64,000 bases of DNA, taken from assembly GCA_965262505.1 (NCBI GenBank), contig CBDHFM010000030.1, positions 1,426,001 to 1,490,000 of the forward strand, given 5' to 3'. This DNA is from JACPPO01 sp965262505. GTDB lineage: Bacteria > Acidobacteriota > Vicinamibacteria > Vicinamibacterales > UBA2999. Shown piece after piece: positions 43,426 through 51,756 of this stretch (within the stretch, counting starts at the first letter, position 1; the number at the start of each line of letters is the position of its first letter). The notes beneath the pieces are model-generated. The model was not told the origin of the DNA. It made no database searches and was given only the letters and a program-made list of their open reading frames with translations. Both the position numbers and the translations under genes were made by a program.

Positions 43426-44259
43426 ATGAACAAACGTACCTTGGCGTTTGGTGTGCTGCTTGTGGTGGGTTCGACACAACTCCTAGCCCAGGAAGCGGCG
43501 AGACCTGCCGACACGTTGGTGGAACCATTCCAGGTAGTCGGCAATGTTTATTTTGTGGGTCCGGAGGCGGAGCATTCCTCGTATCTGATCACCACGCCCG
43601 AGGGCCATATCCTCATCAACAGTGGCTACGAAAGACAGCTCTCAACCATCCGCGGAAGTGTCGAGACACTCGGGTTCGAATTTAACGACATCAGAATCGT
43701 CCTTGGCAGTCACGCTCACGTGGATCACCAGGAAGGAGACGCCCAGATCAAGGCATTGACGGGCGCTCAAGTGATGGCCATGGAGCAGGATGTTCCTGCG
43801 CTACGAAACATGACGCCCGGCGAGAAACCACACCCGATCGATAGGGTTCTGCACGCCGGAGATACCGTGCGGCTCGGCGGCGTCACCCTCACGGCGTTAC
43901 TCACGGGCGGACACACGAAGGGCTGCACCACATACACGATGGAGACTCGGGACGGAGACAGGACCTACGATGTCGTGATTGGCTGCGGTTTCGGAGCAGG
44001 CGGGCGTGTGCTCCTGAACGACGCGGACTATCCCGACAGGGCTGATGACTACGCGCGCACGTACCAGCTTGCGAGAACGCTCCGTGCCGACGTGTTCCTG
44101 GGTTCTCACGGACACCATTACGGTCTTCTCGAAAAGCTGGCGAAGCGAGGTCAGGGTCCCAATCCGTTCATCGACCCGACGACGCTTCCCAGTCACGTGG
44201 ATACATACGAGAAACAGTTTCAGGACGAGCTGGCCAAGCAGAGGGCGGAAGCAGGATAA
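43426..44259 (+). CDS. Exported subclass-B3-like metallo-beta-lactamase-fold hydrolase
   Basis: 277 residues, closest of the four MBL proteins here to true B3 lactamases. Signal peptide ends 'STQLLAQ'. The full zinc set is present: 'GSHAHVDHQEGD' (His96, His98, Asp100, His101), 'TGGHTKGCTTY' (His163) and 'GSHGHHYGL' (His228). The 'GGHTKGCTTYTM' phrase is the B3 H196 region. Beta-lactam hydrolysis is plausible but unproven. Follows the 'GRWEGDT-like' gene by 7 bases, with the amidohydrolase 88 bases downstream in the same direction. Confidence 0.87.
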   Translation: MNKRTLAFGVLLVVGSTQLLAQEAARPADTLVEPFQVVGNVYFVGPEAEHSSYLITTPEGHILINSGYERQLSTIRGSVETLGFEFNDIRIVLGSHAHVDHQEGDAQIKALTGAQVMAMEQDVPALRNMTPGEKPHPIDRVLHAGDTVRLGGVTLTALLTGGHTKGCTTYTMETRDGDRTYDVVIGCGFGAGGRVLLNDADYPDRADDYARTYQLARTLRADVFLGSHGHHYGLLEKLAKRGQGPNPFIDPTTLPSHVDTYEKQFQDELAKQRAEAG

Positions 44260-44347
44260 GTCCGTCGGCACGCGCTGCCGCAGTTCCTCGAACCCGGTAA
44301 TACTTCCTAGAGGCACACACGCGGAGACATCGTCAGTGGAGGATGCG

Positions 44348-46030
44348 ATGGCACGTACATGGAAACCGATCGCGGTCGGTGTGGCGATGGCGCTGGCATG
44401 CGCATCGATGCTGCTGAGCGCCCAGCAGCCCGCCGCGGACCTGATTCTGTACAACGGGAAGATCATCACGGTCGACAACACATTCTCGATCGCGCAGGCC
44501 GTCGCGGTGCGCGGCGACCGGATTGTGGAGGTCGGCACCGATCAGGACGTCAACCAGCTCGCCGGTCCCAACACCCGCCGGATCGATCTGGAGGGCAAGT
44601 CGGTGACCCCCGGCCTCATCGACAACCATGCGCACTTCATGGAAGAAGGCGCGTACTGGACGCTGGAAACGCGCCTCGACGGAATCGAGTCGCGCACGCA
44701 GGCGCTCGAGATGCTCCGCGCCGCGGCACAGGCCAAAGGGCCCGGCGAATGGGTGTTCACGATCGGCGGCTGGTCCCCGGATCAATTCGCGGATGATTCA
44801 CGGTTCTTCACGCGCGACGAGCTGGACGCGGTCCTGCCTGACAACCCGCTCTACCTACAGGTCACGCGGGACTCGTCGTTCGTGAACAGCCGCGCCATCG
44901 AGGCGGTCGGGATCGACACGATGACCGACCCCGCGTTCGAGCGCGATGCCAACGGACGGCTCACGGGTGTCATCACCAACGATGATGCGGCGGACGATGT
45001 CAAGACTGCCGCTGGGTTTCTCCGCAACCTGCCAGAGGGGTTGCTCGAGACCTCGAGTCTGCAGATGCTGAAGGACTTCAGCAAGGCTGGCCTCACCGCG
45101 TCAGGCGGCTCGTGCCAGTACGTGGACCTCTACCGGCAATTCCAGCAGCAGGGCCGGCTCTCGATGCGCTTCTTCTGCTTCCGCGGGCCGGGGGGAGGCC
45201 GCGGCCGCGGTGCGGGGCCGGCGTCCGACGCCGATCTCTATGAGAGCATGGCGAGCCTCAAGTACTTCGACGGCGACGAGTGGATCGACCACGTCAACCG
45301 CGGTGAGCGCCTGATCCGCATGCAGGATGCCGTGACCGACATGGGGCCGTCGGAACCGCCGGAGGCGTGGGATGAATGGGGCCGCGTGGCGCTCGCGGCG
45401 GCGAAGGCGCACGTCCCGCTCCAGATTCACACCACGATGGAGTGGACCATTGAAGAGCAGCTCAGGCAGGTCGAGAAGGTCAATCAGGAATACTCGATAC
45501 GGAACCTGCGCTGGGCGTTCATGCATATGGAGCAGGTCACGCCGGACCAGATCGAGCGCCTGAAGAAGCTCAACATGTTTATTGCCCTGAATCCCAGGAC
45601 CGTCGTCGCGGGTATGACGTACATCCGGCGCCACGGGGAGCGTGGCTACACCATGCCGAACCTGCAGGCGATTCAGGACAGCGGCATCATGTGGGGGCTC
45701 GGCACCGACGCGTTCGAGGTCAATCAGTACCGCCCGTTCACGACGCTCTACTGGGCGGTCACAGGGAAGATGGTCGGCGGCACGGTCGTCACCCGCTATC
45801 CGATCGGCCGTGAGGACGCACTGATCGCCCACACGCGCAGCAATGCCTTTCTCTTCTCCCGTGAGAACGACCTCGGGTCCATTGAGAAAGGGAGGCTCGC
45901 GGACATGGTGGTGCTCAACAAGGATTACCTCACCGTGCCGGCGGACGAGATCAAGGAGATCGAGTCGGTGCTGACCATCGTCGGAGGAAGGATCGCGTAC
46001 GACGCCGCCGCCGAGTCCTCGGCGCAGTAG
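44348..46030 (+). CDS. Exported amidohydrolase (YtcJ-like)
   Basis: 560-residue metal-dependent hydrolase of the amidohydrolase-3/YtcJ group. Signal peptide 'VAMALACASMLLSA'; 'LILYNGKIITVDNTFSIAQA' is the N-terminal beta-sandwich, 'VTPGLIDNHAHFMEEG' the His-x-His metal site, 'PLQIHTTMEWTIEEQL' and 'WAFMHMEQVTPDQI' later His ligands, and 'WGLGTDAFEVNQYRP' the catalytic Asp. GGAGG precedes the ATG by a few bases. Family members cleave amides of amino acids and other ring or side-chain amides. It is the last gene of the 42660-46030 run, ahead of a 103-bp inverted repeat. Confidence 0.88.
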   Translation: MARTWKPIAVGVAMALACASMLLSAQQPAADLILYNGKIITVDNTFSIAQAVAVRGDRIVEVGTDQDVNQLAGPNTRRIDLEGKSVTPGLIDNHAHFMEEGAYWTLETRLDGIESRTQALEMLRAAAQAKGPGEWVFTIGGWSPDQFADDSRFFTRDELDAVLPDNPLYLQVTRDSSFVNSRAIEAVGIDTMTDPAFERDANGRLTGVITNDDAADDVKTAAGFLRNLPEGLLETSSLQMLKDFSKAGLTASGGSCQYVDLYRQFQQQGRLSMRFFCFRGPGGGRGRGAGPASDADLYESMASLKYFDGDEWIDHVNRGERLIRMQDAVTDMGPSEPPEAWDEWGRVALAAAKAHVPLQIHTTMEWTIEEQLRQVEKVNQEYSIRNLRWAFMHMEQVTPDQIERLKKLNMFIALNPRTVVAGMTYIRRHGERGYTMPNLQAIQDSGIMWGLGTDAFEVNQYRPFTTLYWAVTGKMVGGTVVTRYPIGREDALIAHTRSNAFLFSRENDLGSIEKGRLADMVVLNKDYLTVPADEIKEIESVLTIVGGRIAYDAAAESSAQ

Positions 46031-46079
46031 GCGAAACAAGTCGGACCGGCAGCGAAGCCTCACCTCTACTAGCCGTCAA

Positions 46080-46182
46080 CCGCCGGCGTGGCCATGTGAC
46101 TCCGAACAAACCCATGGACCCCCCCTCGATCCGTGCCGTTCTTAATGAACGGGTTTTTCTTCGCACATGACCACGCCGGCGG
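46080..46182. repeat. 103-bp inverted-repeat element
   Basis: Arms of 19 bp (46080-46098 and 46164-46182; CCGCCGGCGTGG and CATGTG with one mismatch between) enclose a 65-base middle that also pairs AAACCC with GGGTTT. It lies 50 bases beyond the amidohydrolase stop and ~120 bases before IS copy D. It might be a terminator-like structure, a cruciform or a MITE remnant; no short T-run at its base is seen. Confidence 0.6.
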
Positions 46183-46303
46183 AGTTTTGCGAACCGCGTC
46201 CAAAGGCTTAGGCAATCATCGATCCAGCCTACACGCGTGCGTGCCAAACGGCATCACAGCGACTGCCTGCTGCGTTCATTGACCTCGAGTTCTTTCCCAC
46301 TTA

Positions 46304-47606
46304 GGGCTTGTCAGACAATTACTGACTTTTGTGTTCTCGGAGCAGCGGGATGGATCGTGTAGTTCCAGTCGCCGTGAAAGCGATGCCGCTCGAGGCGTAC
46401 CGTCGCCAGCTGCGCATCGGTGACGGTGAGGCCACCCGGGTATGGGCCGCGGTCGAGTTCCGACCGAACGCGGAGTCCGGACCGACTGTGCGTCGAGCCA
46501 ATGAGGCTCACGATCGTGGCCAAGTCGACGAGTGGGGTGCCGCGCCAATTCATCGCGATGTGCGAGAACACCCGATGCTCGATCTTGTTCCACTTGCTCG
46601 TACCCGGCGGAAAGTGACAGACCGTGATCACCAAGCCCGTCCGATTGGCCAGACGCTGCAGTTCCCACTTCCACAACCGGAGGCGCGCCCCGTTGCTCCC
46701 GCCTGCATCCGCCGTGATCAACAGCGACTGGGCTTGTCGATACGCCGGGCGACCCATGTGCTGCCACCAACGCTGGATCGACCGTACCGCGAAGCTCGCG
46801 GTGTCGTGATCGATCCCGACACGCACCCAGCCTTCGTTGCGATGCAGATCGTAGATGCCATGCGGAATGGCCTTCCCGCCCGTGGTGGCGGTGGCCGGGA
46901 TCACGAAGTCGTGGACCTGTACCCGCTGCGGCGTCTTCGCCGGGCGCCAGGTGCGGCCCGCGTTCTTGAACGCGCCGACCAGCTCCTTCTTCTTGGTGTC
47001 CACCGAAATCGTCGGCTGCTGTTGCCGTTGCGCGCGTCGCACGCGCCGGGCGATGTACCGAAACTGCGCGTCCCGATCGACATGCTGGCGGCCCTCACGA
47101 GTCTTGGCGTTGCCCTGCAGGCTGTAGCCCAGTCCGTGCAACAACTCGGCGACCACCGTGTGGCTGACGCGGTGGCCCAGACCGTCGAGCGCCACCGCCA
47201 ACGTCCGTGCGCTCTGGCACGTCCACCGCAGCGGCGAGTCGGGATCGCCGGGGGCGGTCGGCTCAACCAACGCATCCAAATCGCGCAGCAGCGTCGCGTC
47301 GAGATCGATCGCGCGCTTGCGGCCGCCGCCCGCCCTTCGCGTCCGGCCGCCCGCGAGCGGCTCGTCCGCCGTCAATTCACGCAAACCGCGCTGGATGGTC
47401 GATGTCGCGATACCCGTGGCTCGGGCGACCAGCGCCGTGCCGCCATAACCGATCGCCTGGGCCTCAGTCGCCGCCCACACCCGGCGCGATCGCTCCGTGA
47501 GCACGGGCGCCAGCGCTGCATGCTTTGCCCGCAGGGTGGCCACCTCCACGGGCGCAGCGTACTACTCGCCGATCAACAGTACAAGCAGTTATTTCCTTAC
47601 AGGCTC
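46304..47606 (-). mobile_element. ISAzo13-like insertion sequence, copy D
   Basis: 1303 bp, minus orientation. Plus-strand flanks are TTA (46301-46303) and TAA (47607-47609), mismatched; the partners are found at copy C. It truncates the coiled-coil gene on its right side. Confidence 0.9.
46311..47549 (-). CDS. ISAzo13-family transposase (copy D)
   Basis: 412-residue intact DDE transposase, differing from copy C by His for Tyr ('AIPHGIYDL') and Gln for Pro ('KWELQRLAN'). Same start, HTH region and 'KWNKIEHRVFSHI' motif. Four near-identical copies with intact frames argue for recent, possibly ongoing, transposition. Confidence 0.9.
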   Translation of the reverse strand: MEVATLRAKHAALAPVLTERSRRVWAATEAQAIGYGGTALVARATGIATSTIQRGLRELTADEPLAGGRTRRAGGGRKRAIDLDATLLRDLDALVEPTAPGDPDSPLRWTCQSARTLAVALDGLGHRVSHTVVAELLHGLGYSLQGNAKTREGRQHVDRDAQFRYIARRVRRAQRQQQPTISVDTKKKELVGAFKNAGRTWRPAKTPQRVQVHDFVIPATATTGGKAIPHGIYDLHRNEGWVRVGIDHDTASFAVRSIQRWWQHMGRPAYRQAQSLLITADAGGSNGARLRLWKWELQRLANRTGLVITVCHFPPGTSKWNKIEHRVFSHIAMNWRGTPLVDLATIVSLIGSTHSRSGLRVRSELDRGPYPGGLTVTDAQLATVRLERHRFHGDWNYTIHPAAPRTQKSVIV

Positions 47607-48185
47607 TAAGCTGCGATACGTCTCGGCCGTCAGCCGAGCCTCGCTCTCCACCCGCGCGTCGGTGTCGGCCTTGACCCGCGCGAGCTCCGCCTCCAAGTCC
47701 CGTGCCCGCGCGGCAGCGACCTCGGCCGCTTTCAGCGCTTCGTCGATTGCCGAATCGCGAACGACCTCGGCGTCATCTTTGACCTGCGCGAGCTCCGCCT
47801 CCAGGTACCGTGCCCGCACGGCAGCGACCTCCGCCGCTTTCAGCGCTTCTTCGATCGACGCTTCACGCGACGCGTCGGCCTCCGATCGCGGGTGTTCGAA
47901 TCGTTCGAGCTCGCGGGCCACCTCGGTCGCTCGTTGTTCATCCGCTTGCCGTCGTACATGCTCGACCTCCCCCGCCAGCGCCTCCAGGGCAGCGGCCTCC
48001 CCAGCCGCGTGGGCCTCGGCAACGACCGGTTCCAGCCGGGTGGCAGCTTCGCGTTCGATTCGAGCGAGGTCGCGTACGCGCTGCTCCGCGGCCTCGGCTT
48101 GGAGCTGTTCAAGCTTGGCCTTCAGGCGGAATTCAACCTCGGCCTCGATCAGCGCAATATCAGCGGGATGGATGTCGGTCGCCAC
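47589..48185 (-). pseudogene. Coiled-coil protein gene truncated by IS copy D
   Basis: 198 codons from a GTG at 48185; the last six ('EPVRK' and stop) come from the IS end, so the native C-terminus is lost at 47607. The product is a continuous Ala/Glu/Arg-rich heptad coiled coil with no signal peptide ('VEFRLKAKLEQLQAEAAEQR'). A 36-residue unit ('IEEALKAAEVAAVRARYLEA' onward) is duplicated in tandem. Function not recognised. Confidence 0.7.
47678..47893 (-). repeat. 108-bp tandem duplication in the coiled-coil gene
   Basis: Two adjacent ~108-bp units (47678-47785 and 47786-47893) of high similarity encode successive 36-residue helical segments, both beginning with the plus-strand string GCGCGAGCTCCGCCTCC. 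The period is a whole number of codons. Confidence 0.75.
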
Positions 48186-48415
48186 CGCGTGTCGTTCCCC
48201 GGTGCGCCTGAGGCAAGCTACGTGCCAGCTCGTATGTCAATGGTCGAGCGTGTGGGGCCCGCCACCGCATCCCAATTGTCGTATGTCGCCAACAATTGCT
48301 GTAACGACGGATGGTGCGGACCTGGGTGCGGAGCGCCCGCGACGGGTGCCTTCGGCACCAAGCCGGGGACCTCGCCGCGCACGAACGGGGCTGTCCGCGG
48401 TCAGGACCCGGACAT

Positions 48416-48442
48416 GAAAAGGGCCAGCCCGGAGGCTGGCCC
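48416..48442 (-). terminator. Rho-independent terminator of the S10-spc-alpha operon
   Basis: Minus strand GGGCCAGCC, loop TCCG, GGCTGGCCC, then TTTT: a perfect 9-bp GC-rich stem with T-run 33 bases after the rplQ stop. The 230 bases beyond it, to the coiled-coil gene, hold no gene that I can see. Confidence 0.9.
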
Positions 48443-48474
48443 AGCTTTCCCGATAGGCGGACCTGCGGCCCGGC

Positions 48475-49068
48475 TTACGAGCCGCCGACCTTGCGCGGCG
48501 TCGTGGACTTCCGGGCGCTGCCGCTGGTCTGGCCCTTGGCTTGTCCCTTCGAAGTCGCCTGGTCGCCCTTGGCCCCTCGTAGCCGCCGCGCGGTCGCCCT
48601 CAGCCGGTCACCCACGCCCGTGCTGCTCTTGGGCTTATCGTCTTCCTGCTCGCCGGTCTTCGCCACCGCCGTACTCGGGTCGTACTCGCTGCCAACGAGC
48701 TCCACTTGCGCCATCTCCGCGGCGTCGCCGCGCCGGAACCCGACACGAAGAATCCGGGTGTAGCCCCCGGGCCGCTCCGCGAATCGCGGCGCGATCGTCT
48801 CGAACAGCTTGCCGACCACGTCCTTGTCCGGCAGTTCCGCCAGAACCATCCGTCGTGCGTGCAGCGTCTTGCCGCCTGCTTCGTCCGCCGCGACGCCACG
48901 TATGGCGACCGTGATCAGCCGCTCGACAAACGGCCGCAGCTCCTTCGCCTTCGGCATCGTCGTCTCGATGCGCTCGTGCCGCAGCAGCGCGATCGCCTGG
49001 TTGCGCAGCAGCGCCAGGCGATGCTCCGTGACGCGACCGAGTTTCCGGTGTGCAACGTTGTGTCTCAT
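48475..49068 (-). CDS. rplQ: 50S ribosomal protein L17 with long C-terminal extension
   Basis: Residues 1-~125 are a normal L17 ('MRHNVAHRKLGRVTEHRLAL', 'GGYTRILRVGFRRGDAAEMA'). A further ~70 residues, Ser/Lys/Thr/Gly-rich and basic ('TSKGQAKGQTSGSARKSTTP'), are not in standard L17 (about 120-130). The extension is likely disordered and rRNA-contacting. Last gene of the operon, just ahead of the terminator. Confidence 0.95.
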   Translation of the reverse strand: MRHNVAHRKLGRVTEHRLALLRNQAIALLRHERIETTMPKAKELRPFVERLITVAIRGVAADEAGGKTLHARRMVLAELPDKDVVGKLFETIAPRFAERPGGYTRILRVGFRRGDAAEMAQVELVGSEYDPSTAVAKTGEQEDDKPKSSTGVGDRLRATARRLRGAKGDQATSKGQAKGQTSGSARKSTTPRKVGGS

Positions 49069-49094
49069 GGTGGACTCTCGTCTCCGCCGCCAGC

Positions 49095-50081
49095 CTACTC
49101 CTGCTCCACCTGAGCCGGCTGCTCCAGCCGCATACCGAGGCTGAGCCCCATCGTCTGCAGGATTTCCTTGATCTCGTTGAGCGACTTCCGCCCGAAGTTC
49201 TTGGTCCGGAGCATCTCCGGTTCCGTCTTCTGCACCAGCTCTCGGATCGTGCGGATATTCGCGTTCCTCAGACAGTTGTACGACCGCACCGATAGCTCGA
49301 GCTCCTCGACGCTCTTCTCGAGGTTGTCATTCGCCGTAGCGGATCGCGGCTGATCGGCCGGCACTTCCTGGACCTGATCCACCACCTCCTCGAGATTGAT
49401 GAAGATGTTCAGGTGGTCGCGAATCAGCTTCGCGGCGAGCGACACGGAGTCGCGCGCCGTGACCGACCCGTTGGTCCAGATGTCGATGGTGAGCTTGTCG
49501 TAATCGGTCGTCTGGCCGAGTCGTGCAGCCTCGACGAGGTAGTTCACCTTCTTGACCGGCGAATGCACCGAATCCACGGGGATCCAGCCGATGCCGAGAT
49601 CCTCGTCGAAGTTCTTTTCCGCTGACACGTAGCCGCGGCCGCGTTTTAGGCGCAGCTCAACGTGAAGCTTTCCGCCATCCGACACTGTGGCGATGTGTGC
49701 CTCGGGTTCCAGGATCTCCACGTCTGCGTCGCCCTCGATATCCCTCGCCCGGACGATGCCGGCCTTGTCGACGCGCAGGTAGAGCGTCTTGGCATGGTCG
49801 ACATGCAGCTTGAGCGGAATCTGCTTGAGGTTGAGGATGATATCTGTAGCATCCTCGACCACGCCCGGAATCGGCGAGAACTCATGGAGTACGCCGTCGA
49901 TCTTGACGGCGGTGATCGCCGCCCCTTCGATGGACGAGAGCAGCACGCGTCGAAGGGCATTGCCGATCGTGGTGCCGAACCCGCGTTCAAAGGGTTGAGC
50001 GTAGAACCTCCCAAACCGATCGGTGAGAGTATCGCGCTCGAATTCGAGCCGCTTGGGACGCTGAAAACCTCTCCAGAGCAT
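49095..50081 (-). CDS. rpoA: DNA-directed RNA polymerase subunit alpha
   Basis: 328 residues from the ATG at 50081, which has AAAGGA upstream; the frame is open 17 codons further without support. N-terminal dimerisation domain ('GNALRRVLLSSIEGAAITAV') and C-terminal UP-element/activator-binding domain ('SYNCLRNANIRTIRELVQKT', 'RKSLNEIKEILQTMGLSLGM') are both complete. The 180-base gap upstream (50082-50261) has two GC-rich hairpins without T-runs. Confidence 0.97.
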   Translation of the reverse strand: MLWRGFQRPKRLEFERDTLTDRFGRFYAQPFERGFGTTIGNALRRVLLSSIEGAAITAVKIDGVLHEFSPIPGVVEDATDIILNLKQIPLKLHVDHAKTLYLRVDKAGIVRARDIEGDADVEILEPEAHIATVSDGGKLHVELRLKRGRGYVSAEKNFDEDLGIGWIPVDSVHSPVKKVNYLVEAARLGQTTDYDKLTIDIWTNGSVTARDSVSLAAKLIRDHLNIFINLEEVVDQVQEVPADQPRSATANDNLEKSVEELELSVRSYNCLRNANIRTIRELVQKTEPEMLRTKNFGRKSLNEIKEILQTMGLSLGMRLEQPAQVEQE

Positions 50082-50261
50082 CGTGTGTTCCTTTCGCCAA
50101 CGGGCCGGCAGCTCCGGCCTCCAGACCTGCAAGTCATCTCCGTCGGCCTCCCGCCGCAGGTCCGTAAGGCTGCGGGCTGACGGGTGCGATACCGGGCCCC
50201 TTCGCGGGCGCCCGGCTTACGCCTATGGGACGGGTTCCGCGCAAGCGGACCCGCCGGAAAA

Positions 50262-50900
50262 CTACTTCGAATACAACTCGACGATGAGCTGTTCCTGCAC
50301 CGGCAGGTTGATCTGCTCACGCGTCGGGACCGAGCCGACCTTGGCGGACATCGCCTCGGCGTCGAACTGCAACCAACCCGGGACGCCGCGGCCCTTCACT
50401 TCCTCGAGGGCGTGCAGAATAGAGGCTTTCGCCCGGCTGCTCTGCCGAATCCCCACCACGTCGCCCGGCTTCACCGAGAATGACGGGATGTCGACTTTGC
50501 GGCCGTTCACGGTGAAATGGCCGTGCCGCACGAGCTGGCGCGCCTGTGGGCGCGACGTCGCGAAGCCCAGGCGGTACGTCACGTTGTCCAGCCGGCGCTC
50601 GAGCAACTGCAGGAGCGTCTCGCCCGTGATGCCGCGCGTACGCTCGGCCTGGGCGAAATAGCGCCGGAACTGGTCCTCGAGCACGCCGTACGTGCGTTTG
50701 ACCTTCTGCTTCTCGCGCAACTGTATGCCGTAGCCGGCCACCTTCGAGGCTCCCCTCTTCCGCGTCTTCCCGTGCTGGCCTGGAACGAAGTTGCGCTTCT
50801 CAATCGCACACTTCTCGGTGTAGCAGCGCTCGCCCTTGAGGAACAGCTTTATCCCCTCGCGACGGCACAGCCGGCAGACAGGTCCGATGTATCGAGCCAT
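50262..50900 (-). CDS. rpsD: 30S ribosomal protein S4
   Basis: 212 residues. Zinc-type S4 with 'CRLCRREGIKLFLKGERCYT' supplying cysteines at the N-terminus and the S4 RNA-binding domain ('RLDNVTYRLGFATSRPQARQ', 'VRHGHFTVNGRKVDIPSFSV'). Primary 16S binder; it represses the alpha operon in enterobacteria, and the structured gap downstream of it could relate to that. Confidence 0.97.
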   Translation of the reverse strand: MARYIGPVCRLCRREGIKLFLKGERCYTEKCAIEKRNFVPGQHGKTRKRGASKVAGYGIQLREKQKVKRTYGVLEDQFRRYFAQAERTRGITGETLLQLLERRLDNVTYRLGFATSRPQARQLVRHGHFTVNGRKVDIPSFSVKPGDVVGIRQSSRAKASILHALEEVKGRGVPGWLQFDAEAMSAKVGSVPTREQINLPVQEQLIVELYSK

Positions 50901-50931
50901 TCGTTCAATCCTCTCCTAGACGCCCTGCTTG

Positions 50932-51375
50932 CTAAACGCGGCGACGCTTCGTGGGACGGCAGCCGTTGTGCGGAATCGGCGTGACGTCGCGAATCGACTT
51001 TACCTCGATGCCGACCGTCTGCAGCGCGCGGATCGCTGACTCGCGGCCAGACCCCGGCCCCTTGACCCGTACCTCCACCGACCGCAGGCCGTGGGTCTTG
51101 GCTGCATTACCGGCATTCATGGCGGCCTGGGTCGCCGCAAACGGCGTCCCTTTTCGCGACCCCTTGAAGCCGATGCCGCCGGCGCTCGACCAGGCAATCA
51201 CGTTTCCCTCGGTATCGGTAATCGTGATGTGCGTGTTGTTGAACGAGGCGCTGATGTGCACGTAGCCGTGGTGTACCACGCGCTTCTCGCCGCGCTTCTT
51301 GAACGCCTTGCGAGGCGCCTTCTTACCGCTCTCGCTCTTTTTTCCGCCTTCCGCAGCTGCGTCAGTCTTGGCCAT
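50932..51375 (-). CDS. rpsK: 30S ribosomal protein S11
   Basis: 147 residues. Typical S11 platform protein: 'GYVHISASFNNTHITITDTE', 'GFKGSRKGTPFAATQAAMNA', ending 'PHNGCRPTKRRRV'. A lysine-rich N-terminal extension of ~25 residues precedes the fold. It follows rpsM by three bases. Confidence 0.97.
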   Translation of the reverse strand: MAKTDAAAEGGKKSESGKKAPRKAFKKRGEKRVVHHGYVHISASFNNTHITITDTEGNVIAWSSAGGIGFKGSRKGTPFAATQAAMNAGNAAKTHGLRSVEVRVKGPGSGRESAIRALQTVGIEVKSIRDVTPIPHNGCRPTKRRRV

Positions 51376-51378
51376 TCG

Positions 51379-51753
51379 TTATACCGTCTTCTTTTTCGCA
51401 ATCGCACCCCTGCGCGGCCCCTTCCGGGTGCGCGCGTTGGTCTTGGTGCGCTGGCCGTGGACCGGCAGGTTCCGGCGATGCCGCAGGCCACGGTAGCAGC
51501 CGATCTCCATCAGCCTCTTGATATTCATGGAGATCTCCTTCCGGAGATCGCCCTCGATGCCGCCCACGTCCTCGAGGACGCGGCTGATACTGCGGACGTC
51601 TTCTTCGGACAGGTCCTTCACGCGGACGTCAGGGCTCACGCCCGCCGCGCCGAGGATCTTATTCGACCGCTTCCGCCCGATGCCGTAAACATACGTGAGG
51701 CCAACCTCAACGCGCTTCGTACGTGGAAGATCGACGCCTGCGATTCGTGCCAT
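51379..51753 (-). CDS. rpsM: 30S ribosomal protein S13
   Basis: 124 residues: 'MARIAGVDLPRTKRVEVGLT', helix-two-turn-helix 'YGIGRKRSNKILGAAGVSPD' and the tail 'RGLRHRRNLPVHGQRTKTNA' that reaches into the decoding site. Standard position between rpmJ and rpsK. Confidence 0.97.
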   Translation of the reverse strand: MARIAGVDLPRTKRVEVGLTYVYGIGRKRSNKILGAAGVSPDVRVKDLSEEDVRSISRVLEDVGGIEGDLRKEISMNIKRLMEIGCYRGLRHRRNLPVHGQRTKTNARTRKGPRRGAIAKKKTV

Positions 51754-51756
51754 TGC

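Noticed and set aside
50082..50261. GC-rich hairpins between rpsD and rpoA as a terminator
   Set aside because: Stems exist (for example near 50228-50252) but no T-run follows and the operon clearly continues; at most a translational control site.
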